The notes: generated by a model not told the origin, from the sequence alone. Shown: positions 1 to 5,287, counted from the first letter of the stretch. The stretch: 6,735 nt of DNA from an uncultured Eubacteriales bacterium (GCA_900320925.1 ONUD01000092.1:1-6735), one strand, 5' to 3'. Program-made: numbers and translations.

Positions 1-531
1 CGGTTCTTCACTCTCTTCCAGCAAGTGAAGCTTTTGGTTGACTTCAAACAATGCACCATTGACCTTATAAGTAACAGATGCAATGCCGCTGCCCCTGCAT
101 ACCACAGGAAAACCAATGCTGGGATACCATACCGCATATAATTTTTGTTCGCCCTCTTTCTTCATGACACCCATGGCTTCCGACCCCATCCCTCCGAAAT
201 CGAGATCAAACAGAGCATTTTTTTGTTCCTCTTTCACTTCTGCCGCATTGACCAGCAGTGAAAACGCATGAGAAACACTTTCGGTTTTGCTTTCCCCGTT
301 CGGGGCAGTGGGGGTTGTCTTGGGGTGCAGGGTATTTCCTACGGCAATGCCTGCTCCAAGTACGGCACAGGCGGCTATGGCGGAAATCAATCGGATAACG
401 TTTCTTTTTTTCATTACTTTCATTTCCTTTCTGTTCTTGTCAGCTTCAAGAGCCGCTTTGACGGCTTTGTCAACCGCCTCCTGCGGTGCATTGATTTGGC
501 TGAGCTTATTGGTATACGGATTATGTTTCAT
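1..531 (-). CDS. Putative anti-sigma factor, single-pass membrane protein (partial, 3' end beyond window)
   Basis: The minus-strand frame from ATG 531-529 stays open to position 1, giving 177 visible residues. The first ~42 residues are hydrophilic and lysine-rich and probably cytoplasmic. A membrane helix follows at about residues 45-65 (VIRLISAIAACAVLGAGIAV), and the rest looks extracytoplasmic. The segment AFSLLVNAAE at about 88-97 resembles what often follows the membrane helix in clostridial anti-sigma-like (DUF4179-type) proteins; this is a family impression, not a search result. The start overlaps the end of the ECF sigma gene by 11 nt and is preceded by a GGAGGAGG site (548-541, spacing 9), so the two are surely co-expressed. 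By position it is expected to hold the sigma factor at the membrane until a signal arrives. No zinc-binding HxxxCxxC (ZAS) motif is visible in the N-terminus, so it is not a classical zinc anti-sigma factor. Its function is inferred from partner and topology. Confidence 0.7.
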   Translation of the reverse strand, partial: MKHNPYTNKLSQINAPQEAVDKAVKAALEADKNRKEMKVMKKRNVIRLISAIAACAVLGAGIAVGNTLHPKTTPTAPNGESKTESVSHAFSLLVNAAEVKEEQKNALFDLDFGGMGSEAMGVMKKEGEQKLYAVWYPSIGFPVVCRGSGIASVTYKVNGALFEVNQKLHLLEESEEP

Positions 532-1027
532 GACCAAATCCCTCCTCCATCAAGATTGTTTTAAGCTTTTTTCTTGCCCTTTGCAGGTCAGAACTGACGG
601 TATTGATACTTTTTTTCAGTAAATCGGCAATCTCCTGCAAGGTGAAGCTTTCATAGTAATACAGGTATAACACCGTTCTTTGTTTTTCAGGAAGCCTAAA
701 AAGTTCCTCCCACACCTCTTTTTTTGCCGTGGCGGGTGTATCAAGATGATCCTCAAGAGATTCGGTTTTGTTCCTTTGCTGGTGTCTGTACAGATCCCGG
801 CACTTGTTGATGGTAACTCTGATGAGCCAGCGTTTCAGATATTCCTCGTCATGCAGGGGGGCATTTTTCGTAACGAGGGCAATGCTGACCTCCTGCAAAA
901 TATCTTCCGCATCATCATAACTGCCCGTATTCTGGTAAGCAATTCTGTATATCATATCCGCATAAGTGCGGATGGTCTGCTCTATCAAAGCAGAGCGTTC
1001 TTGTTCGTCGACGAATGTATGTTTCAA
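521..1027 (-). CDS. ECF-type RNA polymerase sigma factor (sigma-70 family), TTG start
   Basis: This is a 168-residue extracytoplasmic-function sigma factor, which would direct RNA polymerase to a signal-responsive promoter set. Region 2 covers about residues 18-81, with DAEDILQEV at 39-47 (core binding) and a region 2.4-like helix LKRWLIRVTINKCRDLYR at 64-81 (-10 recognition). Region 4 covers about 109-159, with LPEKQRTVLYL and the helix-turn-helix FTLQEIADLL...INTVSSDLQRARKKL (-35 recognition). Regions 1 and 3 are missing, as is normal for the family. The start is chosen as TTG at 1027-1025 because AGGAGGT (minus strand, 1040-1034) lies 6 nt before it; an ATG 32 codons further upstream would place that site inside the gene and add a poorly matching N-terminus. 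It overlaps the downstream membrane protein gene, its likely anti-sigma factor. A near-consensus housekeeping promoter lies ~210 nt upstream. The regulon is unknown. Confidence 0.93.
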   Translation of the reverse strand: MKHTFVDEQERSALIEQTIRTYADMIYRIAYQNTGSYDDAEDILQEVSIALVTKNAPLHDEEYLKRWLIRVTINKCRDLYRHQQRNKTESLEDHLDTPATAKKEVWEELFRLPEKQRTVLYLYYYESFTLQEIADLLKKSINTVSSDLQRARKKLKTILMEEGFGHET

Positions 1028-1033
1028 GGGAAA

Positions 1034-1040
1034 ACCTCCT
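1034..1040 (-). promoter_or_regulatory. Ribosome binding site deciding the sigma factor TTG start
   Basis: On the minus strand AGGAGGT lies 6 nt upstream of TTG 1027-1025. This perfect Shine-Dalgarno site is the main reason to prefer the TTG over the upstream ATG at 1123. Confidence 0.85.
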
Positions 1041-1096
1041 TTCACTGATATAACGTTTTTCAGGCATTGTTTTCGTGCAGTCTGAAAAAAATTTTT

Positions 1097-1236
1097 AAAT
1101 GAGCAAATCTGAAAATGGCACAAAAGGGGGACGTTTGCCCGATGTATGACATGGCAATGCAGTATCCATTGTCATATCTTTCAGCGGGAAAATGAATGGG
1201 TGCCTTTTCACAACCGCTTTGAAAATTTGCTCATTT
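1097..1236 (-). ncRNA. Candidate structured RNA: leader of the ECF sigma operon or independent small RNA
   Basis: Four nested complementary blocks fold this stretch into one rod. P1 is a perfect 12-nt pair, 1097-1108 with 1225-1236. P2 is a 10-bp pair with one bulged base, 1111-1121 with 1200-1209. P3 is 4 bp, 1138-1141 with 1185-1188. P4 is 7+3 bp with one bulge, 1145-1154 with 1166-1176, closed by an 11-nt loop. P1-P2 are separated by a 2/15-nt asymmetric loop and P2-P3 by a 16/11-nt bubble. The minus-strand promoter would start transcription at about 1231, so the RNA would begin with GAGCAAAU, pairing fully (8 bp) with the 3' arm. A T7 run on the minus strand (1091-1085) follows the 3' arm after five A residues and might end or attenuate transcription. 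Strand is assigned from the promoter. I recognise no known riboswitch consensus. A 6S-like rod with a central bubble is a loose resemblance only. Confidence 0.5.
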
Positions 1237-1237
1237 T

Positions 1238-1266
1238 AGTATAGATTGATTTCCATGCTTTGTCAA
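1238..1266 (-). promoter_or_regulatory. Near-consensus sigma-A promoter for the ECF sigma operon or a small RNA
   Basis: On the minus strand a perfect -35 box TTGACA (1266-1261) is separated by exactly 17 nt from a -10 box TATACT (1243-1238; 5 of 6 consensus bases). Transcription should start near 1230-1232, right at the 5' arm of the long inverted repeat described below. This gives a ~200-nt leader before the sigma TTG codon. No other promoter this good was seen closer to the sigma gene, so the operon appears driven by the housekeeping polymerase and not only by its own ECF factor. The boxes are seen directly; the start site is inferred. Confidence 0.82.
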
Positions 1267-1274
1267 AAAACTGA

Positions 1275-1303
1275 TTGCTAAATGGAGAAAAATGTGTTAT
1301 GAT
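1275..1303 (+). promoter_or_regulatory. Extended -10 sigma-A promoter of the rbfA-ribF operon
   Basis: The -35 box TTGCTA (1275-1280), a 17-nt spacer and the -10 box TATGAT (1298-1303), directly preceded by TGT (1295-1297), make an extended -10 promoter. The expected start is near 1310, giving a short ~17-nt leader before the GTG start at 1327. Its -35 box lies only 8 nt from the -35 box of the divergent minus-strand promoter, so both may be sensitive to the same bound protein or to supercoiling. Confidence 0.75.
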
Positions 1304-1326
1304 AAAAGTATCATGAGAGGAAAGCG

Positions 1327-1830
1327 GTGCTGAAGATGAAACGGCTTGACAACCATTCCGCCAGACAGATTCCTTATTCGGAACCTGTCAGCCGTCTGGA
1401 AGAATTTTATCAAAAACAATATGAACTGATCAAGGCGGGAAACACCGACCTTGCTACCTTTGAACTGGTGATGCTCGGCAATGCACTGGATTTTATCCAG
1501 ATTGTCAGAACATCATTCAGTTCGGTGCTGGACGGAAGCGAGGATTCCGTCACCATTCTGGAAGAAGTGCTGGATGCCTTGAAAAGGGGCATCGCCAACA
1601 AGAATGTCTTTGACATTGCCCAGAGCCGCCTGGCAGAAAAAGCTGCCGCCTATCTGGGATTTGTCATCATCGCCACAATCGGCGGCACTTGGGAAGATAC
1701 CGGAAACGGTGCGGCCGTTTCCGTCAAAGGAAGAAGTGCATTTGTGGATGAATTTGTCAGGCAGTATCTTTGCGGCGATACGGAGCTTTCCGCCGTACAG
1801 TACTACCGAAATATCAAACTATTGAAATGA
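1327..1830 (+). CDS. Conserved-looking hypothetical protein, first gene of the operon
   Basis: I do not recognise this 167-residue soluble protein. It has no signal peptide or membrane helix. Residues ~20-105 look largely helical (VSRLEEFYQKQYELIKAG; then a long helical stretch to KAAAYL). Residues 106-122 (AAAYLGFVIIATIGGTW) followed by a glycine-containing turn and a basic strand (VSVKGRSAFV) loosely recall small alpha/beta domains of the immunity/DUF3806 kind, where YLGxxI...GGxW is a recurrent pattern; this is only a resemblance. GTG at 1327 is chosen as start: GAGAGG (1315-1320) is 6 nt upstream, whereas the next in-frame ATG at 1336 is too far from it. It ends 10 nt before rbfA and lies just downstream of the operon promoter, so it is co-transcribed with ribosome and tRNA maturation genes. 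Whether it acts in the same process is unknown. Confidence 0.8.
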   Translation: MLKMKRLDNHSARQIPYSEPVSRLEEFYQKQYELIKAGNTDLATFELVMLGNALDFIQIVRTSFSSVLDGSEDSVTILEEVLDALKRGIANKNVFDIAQSRLAEKAAAYLGFVIIATIGGTWEDTGNGAAVSVKGRSAFVDEFVRQYLCGDTELSAVQYYRNIKLLK

Positions 1831-1840
1831 GGAGTTGTTT

Positions 1841-2218
1841 ATGCCGAATTACAGAGCCGACCGAATGTCGGAAGATATACAAAGAGAAATTGCCGCCCTT
1901 CTCAGGGAAATGAAAGACCCTCGCCTGCATGACGGCATTCTCAGTGTGGTACGCTGCGAAATGGCACATGACCTTTCCTACTGCAAGGTCTATATCAGTT
2001 CGATGAAAGGACTGGATACAGCCAAAAGTGCTGTCAAAGCTCTCAAAAATGCACAGGGCTTTCTCCGTCATGAACTCGGTGTCAGGCTGAAACTGCGGTA
2101 TGCCCCTGTCCTTGCCTTTGAAGCTACGGATTCGATTGAGTACAGTGCCAATATTTCACGCATACTCCATGAGATCGACCTTGGAGAGGAGCAGACGAAT
2201 GAAAACAATCACGATTGA
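1841..2218 (+). CDS. rbfA: 30S ribosome-binding factor RbfA
   Basis: RbfA is a small KH-fold protein that binds the pre-30S subunit near the 5' end of 16S rRNA helix 1. It helps late 16S maturation and matters most in the cold. The 125-residue protein has the family's usual length and pattern: N-terminal YRADRMSEDIQREIAALLRE, KDPRL at 25-29, the strand DLSYCKVYIS at 44-53, a helix ending in FLRHELGVRLKLRYAP (74-89), and the C-terminal DSIEYSANISRILHEI at 97-112. ATG 1841 is chosen because AGGAG (1830-1834) sits 6 nt upstream; the two residues added by an upstream TTG would overlap this site. It follows the orphan gene by 10 nt and overlaps nrnA by 20 nt. In most Firmicutes rbfA follows infB; here infB is not in front of it. 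Confidence 0.96.
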   Translation: MPNYRADRMSEDIQREIAALLREMKDPRLHDGILSVVRCEMAHDLSYCKVYISSMKGLDTAKSAVKALKNAQGFLRHELGVRLKLRYAPVLAFEATDSIEYSANISRILHEIDLGEEQTNENNHD

Positions 2219-3146
2219 GGAATGTGCCAAACACCTGACAGAAGCCGAAAATGTCCTGATTCTCATGCACAAATCTCCTGACGGGGATGCCATCGGCTGT
2301 GCTTATGCACTGGCCTATGCCCTCAGAAAATGCGGCAAACAAGCCATGCCCGTCTGCTCTGACCCCATTCCTGCCAAGTATGGCTATATCACCAATGCTC
2401 TCACTGTGCAGGAATTTGCACCACGGTACATTGTCACCGTCGACCTTGCCGACACCCAACTGTTTGGAGATAAACTCCTGCCCTACAAGGACAGGGTTGA
2501 CCTTTGCCTTGACCATCACGGCTCCAATACAGGGTATGCCAAGTATGGGTTTGTCGATGCAGGAGCAGGGGCATGTACGCAGATTGTGAAGCAGGTGATT
2601 GACAGCATGGGCGTTGTCATTGACCAAACCATTGCCAATGCGATTTTTACGGGTATCGTCACCGATACGGGCTGTTTCAAGTATTCCAATGCGGCGGCAG
2701 ACTCCTACCGCATGGCAGCCGAAATGATGGAGTATGGTGCCGAAAGCTTTATGATTAACCGTCTGATGTTTGACACCAAGTCCCGTCAGCGTCTTGCCAT
2801 CGAGAAAATGGCACTGGATTCCATGAAATTTTACCGTGACGGCCAGATTGCCGTGATTTTCCTGACCAAGGAGATGTTTGCCCGTTCGGGGGCAGAGGAC
2901 AGTGATACAGAGGGAATTGCAGGGCTTCCCCGCCAAATTGAGGGTGTCAAAATCGGCATTACCGTCAAGGAAAAAGAGGACGGTAATTATAAAATTTCCA
3001 TGCGTTCTGCGGGGGATGCGGATGTTTCGGCAGTGTGTGCCAATTTTGGCGGCGGCGGTCATAAAGCGGCGGCCGGCTGTACGGTATCAGGAACATTGGA
3101 GGAAGTGGAAAGGGCAGTGGTCACTGCCGCAGGGGAAGCCATATGA
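2199..3146 (+). CDS. nrnA: DHH/DHHA1 phosphoesterase NrnA (nanoRNase / pAp phosphatase)
   Basis: NrnA removes the last 2-5-nt RNA fragments and, in Firmicutes, also hydrolyses 3'-phosphoadenosine 5'-phosphate (pAp). The enzyme is cytoplasmic and metal dependent. The 315-residue protein has all catalytic motifs: HKSPDGDAIG (24-33), VTVDLAD (79-85), the DHH signature LDHHGSN (104-110), and GIVTDTGCF (152-160). The DHHA1 substrate-binding domain carries GGGGHKAAAG (284-293). The start at ATG 2199 puts the first motif at residue 24, as usual for the family, and GAGGAG (2186-2191) lies 7 nt upstream. A longer frame from 2100 would run through the end of rbfA and lacks support. The gene overlaps rbfA by 20 nt and truB by 4 nt (ATGA), so translation is probably coupled. 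Confidence 0.95.
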   Translation: MKTITIEECAKHLTEAENVLILMHKSPDGDAIGCAYALAYALRKCGKQAMPVCSDPIPAKYGYITNALTVQEFAPRYIVTVDLADTQLFGDKLLPYKDRVDLCLDHHGSNTGYAKYGFVDAGAGACTQIVKQVIDSMGVVIDQTIANAIFTGIVTDTGCFKYSNAAADSYRMAAEMMEYGAESFMINRLMFDTKSRQRLAIEKMALDSMKFYRDGQIAVIFLTKEMFARSGAEDSDTEGIAGLPRQIEGVKIGITVKEKEDGNYKISMRSAGDADVSAVCANFGGGGHKAAAGCTVSGTLEEVERAVVTAAGEAI

Positions 3147-4030
3147 AAGGAATCCTCATCATTGACAAGCCACAAGCTTTCACTTCATTCGATGTCGTGG
3201 CAGTGGTACGGAAAAGCCTGCATGAAAAAAAAGTCGGGCATACGGGAACATTGGACCCGATGGCAACAGGTGTCCTGCCCATTCTTCTGGGAAGTGCCGC
3301 CAAAGCACAGGTGTTCCTGCCCGATACCGACAAGGAGTATGTGTGTGAGTTCCGATTAGGCATTGCTACCGATACCCTTGACATCACCGGAACAGTCCTG
3401 AAGGAATGTCCCTCCGCTGTCAGGACTGCCGACATAGAACGGGTGCTGCCGCTGTTCCGTGGGAACATCCAGCAGAAACCGCCTATGTATTCGGCTGTTT
3501 CAAAGGACGGTGTACGGCTGTATGAACTTGCAAGAAAAGGCATTGAGGTGGAAAGGGAAGCACGGCCTGTTACCATATCGGAACTGGAGCTGCTGCATTT
3601 TGATGAAACCGCACAGTGCGGACAGCTCCGGCTCGCCTGCTCCAAAGGTACTTACGTCAGGGTATTGTGTGACGACATGGGAAAGGCACTGCACAACTGC
3701 TGTACCATGACCGCTTTAAGACGTACCAGAGCCTGTGGGTTTACACTGGCGGATGCCATTCCGCTTGCCGAAGTCCGTGAACTCGGAGAAGCGGCACAAA
3801 AGTATCTGCGTCCCGTTGACAGCCTGTTTGCCCACTTGCCGGCACTGACTGTCAGCGAAAAACAGGCATTCCGCTTCGGCAACGGCGGCGGTCTGCTTCT
3901 GTCACGGCTAAGGGGACTGTCTGATGCGGCGGACGGCACTCTGTACCGTGTCTATGACGGCAGTACCTTTTTAGGGTTGGGCGTTGTCCATGCAGAAAAA
4001 GAAGAACTTTCAGTGGCAAAGAAATTTTAA
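3143..4030 (+). CDS. truB: tRNA pseudouridine(55) synthase TruB
   Basis: TruB converts U55 in the T-loop of nearly all tRNAs to pseudouridine and also acts as a tRNA folding chaperone. The 295-residue protein is full length. The catalytic aspartate is D38 in VGHTGTLDPMATGVLP (31-46). Other family motifs are EYVCEFRLGIATDTLDITG (65-83), QKPPMYSAVSKDGVRLYELA (111-130) and CSKGTYVRVLCDDMG (166-180). The C-terminal ~70 residues match the TruB C-terminal domain pattern, ending in LYRVYDGSTFLGLGVV. The start overlaps the nrnA stop as ATGA, with AGGGGAA (3131-3137) upstream. An A8 run at 3225-3232 encodes EKK just before the catalytic loop. ribF follows after 19 nt, the common Firmicute truB-ribF pairing. 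Confidence 0.96.
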   Translation: MKGILIIDKPQAFTSFDVVAVVRKSLHEKKVGHTGTLDPMATGVLPILLGSAAKAQVFLPDTDKEYVCEFRLGIATDTLDITGTVLKECPSAVRTADIERVLPLFRGNIQQKPPMYSAVSKDGVRLYELARKGIEVEREARPVTISELELLHFDETAQCGQLRLACSKGTYVRVLCDDMGKALHNCCTMTALRRTRACGFTLADAIPLAEVRELGEAAQKYLRPVDSLFAHLPALTVSEKQAFRFGNGGGLLLSRLRGLSDAADGTLYRVYDGSTFLGLGVVHAEKEELSVAKKF

Positions 4031-4049
4031 TGCGGAGTGATGTTGCAGA

Positions 4050-4976
4050 GTGGAAATCCTATTTCATCTTGACAATTCGGAGAGACCCTCCTCAGTGGCA
4101 CTGGGATTTTTTGACGGGATCCACCTCGGACACCGTGCCGTCATCAACAATGCCGTTTCCTATGCCCGAACACACGGACTTGTCCCTGCGGTATTCACGC
4201 TCCTGCAAAGCCCCCGTCAGGTGCTTTTCAACGAAAAAGTGGCATATATCATTTCTCTCGGTGAAAAACTGCAAATTCTCGAAAGCATGGGGGTCGAGAA
4301 GGTCTATGTCATTGATTTCACGGAAATCAGAAATATCACCGCTGAAAGATTCGTGTCCGATATTTTAAAAGACTGCTTCCATGCGGCATATGCCGTATGC
4401 GGCTTTAACTACCACTTCGGAAAGGCTGCCCTCGGCAACAGAAATGTGTTGAAGGAGCTTTGCGAAAGCGTCGGCATTTGCTCATCCTTTCAAAGTCAGA
4501 TATGCTATGGAACGATGCCCGTCAGTTCAACACGCATCCGACAATGCATTGCATCGGGTGACATTCCCTCTGCCAATGCCATGCTCGGCAGAACATACGG
4601 TTTTTGTCTGACGGTCGTACACGGACGGCAGCTTGGCAGAACATGGGGTACACCCACTCTTAACCAATGGCTCCCGCAGGAACTGATTTGCCCGAAATTC
4701 GGCGTGTATGTCTCGGAGGTAACGGTGGACGAAAAGAAGTTCTGCGGCGTCACCAATATTGGTGTCAAGCCCACGGTAGGTTCGAAGCGTGTCGTGATAG
4801 AAACATGGCTCCCTGACTATCAGGGACGGGATCTGTATGATGAGTGCATTGATGTTCGTCTGTTGGAGTTTATCAGGGAAGAACGAAAGTTCAGCAATGT
4901 TGACCTGCTGCGTCAGGAGATTTTTCTCAATGCTCAGCAGGCAAAACAAATTTTTGCAAGGAGGAATCGTTTATGA
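4050..4976 (+). CDS. ribF: Bifunctional riboflavin kinase / FMN adenylyltransferase RibF
   Basis: RibF phosphorylates riboflavin to FMN and adenylates FMN to FAD. In the 308-residue protein the N-terminal nucleotidyltransferase domain has GFFDGIHLGH (19-28) and SSTRIR (159-164). The C-terminal riboflavin kinase domain has GRTWGTPTLN (196-205; the PTxN metal/ATP site is T203/N205), GVYV, NIGVKPTVG, and the likely catalytic E251 in ETWLPDY, followed by IREERKFSNVDLLRQEI. All key residues are present, although ETW replaces the more usual ETH/ETY and GTPTLN the usual GFPTxN. The start must be GTG 4050: an in-frame stop lies at 4038-4040 and no better codon follows. The only Shine-Dalgarno-like site, GGAG at 4034-4037, is 12 nt away, so initiation may be weak or depend on coupling to truB. 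It overlaps the next gene by 4 nt (ATGA). Confidence 0.95.
   Translation: MEILFHLDNSERPSSVALGFFDGIHLGHRAVINNAVSYARTHGLVPAVFTLLQSPRQVLFNEKVAYIISLGEKLQILESMGVEKVYVIDFTEIRNITAERFVSDILKDCFHAAYAVCGFNYHFGKAALGNRNVLKELCESVGICSSFQSQICYGTMPVSSTRIRQCIASGDIPSANAMLGRTYGFCLTVVHGRQLGRTWGTPTLNQWLPQELICPKFGVYVSEVTVDEKKFCGVTNIGVKPTVGSKRVVIETWLPDYQGRDLYDECIDVRLLEFIREERKFSNVDLLRQEIFLNAQQAKQIFARRNRL
4958..4965 (+). promoter_or_regulatory. Perfect Shine-Dalgarno site of the polyproline gene, inside ribF
   Basis: AAGGAGGA lies 7 nt upstream of ATG 4973, within the last codons of ribF. Its AGGAGG core is fully complementary to CCTCCT at 5009-5014 inside the same gene, so the mRNA could mask its own start site. Confidence 0.8.
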
Positions 4977-5269
4977 ATCGAGGGCCAGGATTACCCGGAG
5001 GTCACAGACCTCCTCCCCCGCCGCCTCGTGGAGGAGGAGGGGGCTACCGTCCCCCGCCGCCGCCAAGAGGAGGATTCCGTCCCCCTCCCCCGCCGCCCGG
5101 AGGACACTACGGCGGTGGATTCCGACCGCCACGCCACAGAGGTTACAGACCGCCTCCCCCGCCGCCGCCCCGTGGAGGAGGATGTGCTTCCACAGTGGCC
5201 ACTGCCTTTATCGTGATCGTAGTGGTGCTGGGATACCTGTGGATGAAGGGGCAGGGAATCATCAATTGA
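4973..5269 (+). CDS. Polyproline/Arg-Gly-rich membrane-anchored small protein
   Basis: This 98-residue protein has an unusual layout. Residues 1-70 are almost only Pro, Gly, Arg, Tyr, Phe and His. Proline runs lie at 13-18 (6), 27-31 (5), 37-42 (6) and 60-66 (7), each preceded by Arg and followed by RGG or GG. Residues 73-90 (STVATAFIVIVVVLGYLW) form one membrane helix, followed by a short tail (MKGQGIIN). There is no signal peptide. Eleven arginines and no acidic residue before the helix predict a cytoplasmic N-terminus. The ATG overlaps the ribF stop (ATGA) and has a perfect AAGGAGG site (4958-4964), so translation should be strong; the polyproline runs predict dependence on elongation factor P. 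Function is unknown. The disordered cationic tail could bind nucleic acid, lipid headgroups or an SH3/WW-like partner. The next membrane protein gene starts 18 nt later. Confidence 0.85.
   Translation: MNRGPGLPGGHRPPPPPPRGGGGGYRPPPPPRGGFRPPPPPPGGHYGGGFRPPRHRGYRPPPPPPPRGGGCASTVATAFIVIVVVLGYLWMKGQGIIN
5009..5181 (+). repeat. GC-rich degenerate tandem repeat coding for (R)PPPPP(R)GG blocks
   Basis: Four degenerate units, each a C-rich run (CCTCCCCCGCCGCC-type) followed by a G-rich run (CGTGGAGGAGGA-type), start near 5009, 5049, 5079 and 5150. Each unit is partly self-complementary, for example 5009-5016 with 5030-5037 (8 bp). The region can thus form serial hairpins and could gain or lose units by slippage. 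Codon use is strongly skewed against the neighbouring genes. Confidence 0.8.
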
Positions 5270-5287
5270 CAGAACGGAAGTGAAACG

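Noticed and set aside
1028..1123. Longer N-terminus of the ECF sigma factor from ATG 1123
   Set aside because: The added 32 residues do not resemble ECF factors and contain the Shine-Dalgarno site of the TTG start.
1122..1142. Resemblance of GGGCAAACGTCC (minus strand) to the GGGCAAACC core of the c-di-GMP-I riboswitch
   Set aside because: The rest of that riboswitch consensus (GNRA-type tetraloop pair, GGACGCAAAGCC partner) is absent and the surrounding stems have a different layout.
2100..2198. Upstream extension of nrnA by 33 codons
   Set aside because: It would be read through the end of rbfA in another frame and place the first catalytic motif too far from the N-terminus. A good Shine-Dalgarno site supports 2199.
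2124..3062. Long minus-strand open frame (312 codons) opposite nrnA
   Set aside because: It lies wholly antisense to a gene with all DHH/DHHA1 motifs, has no ribosome binding site, and its His/Cys-rich translation is typical of antisense shadow frames.
3121..3645. Minus-strand open frame of 174 codons over truB
   Set aside because: It is a Ser/Arg-rich shadow of a fully motif-supported truB and has no initiation signal.
4527..4949. Minus-strand open frame of 140 codons over ribF
   Set aside because: It is antisense to the riboflavin kinase domain with intact motifs; no independent evidence.
5028..5216. Alternative plus-strand frame inside the polyproline gene
   Set aside because: It starts inside the repeat on a GTG next to GGAGG by chance. 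The main frame has the perfect ribosome site and ends in a clear membrane helix.
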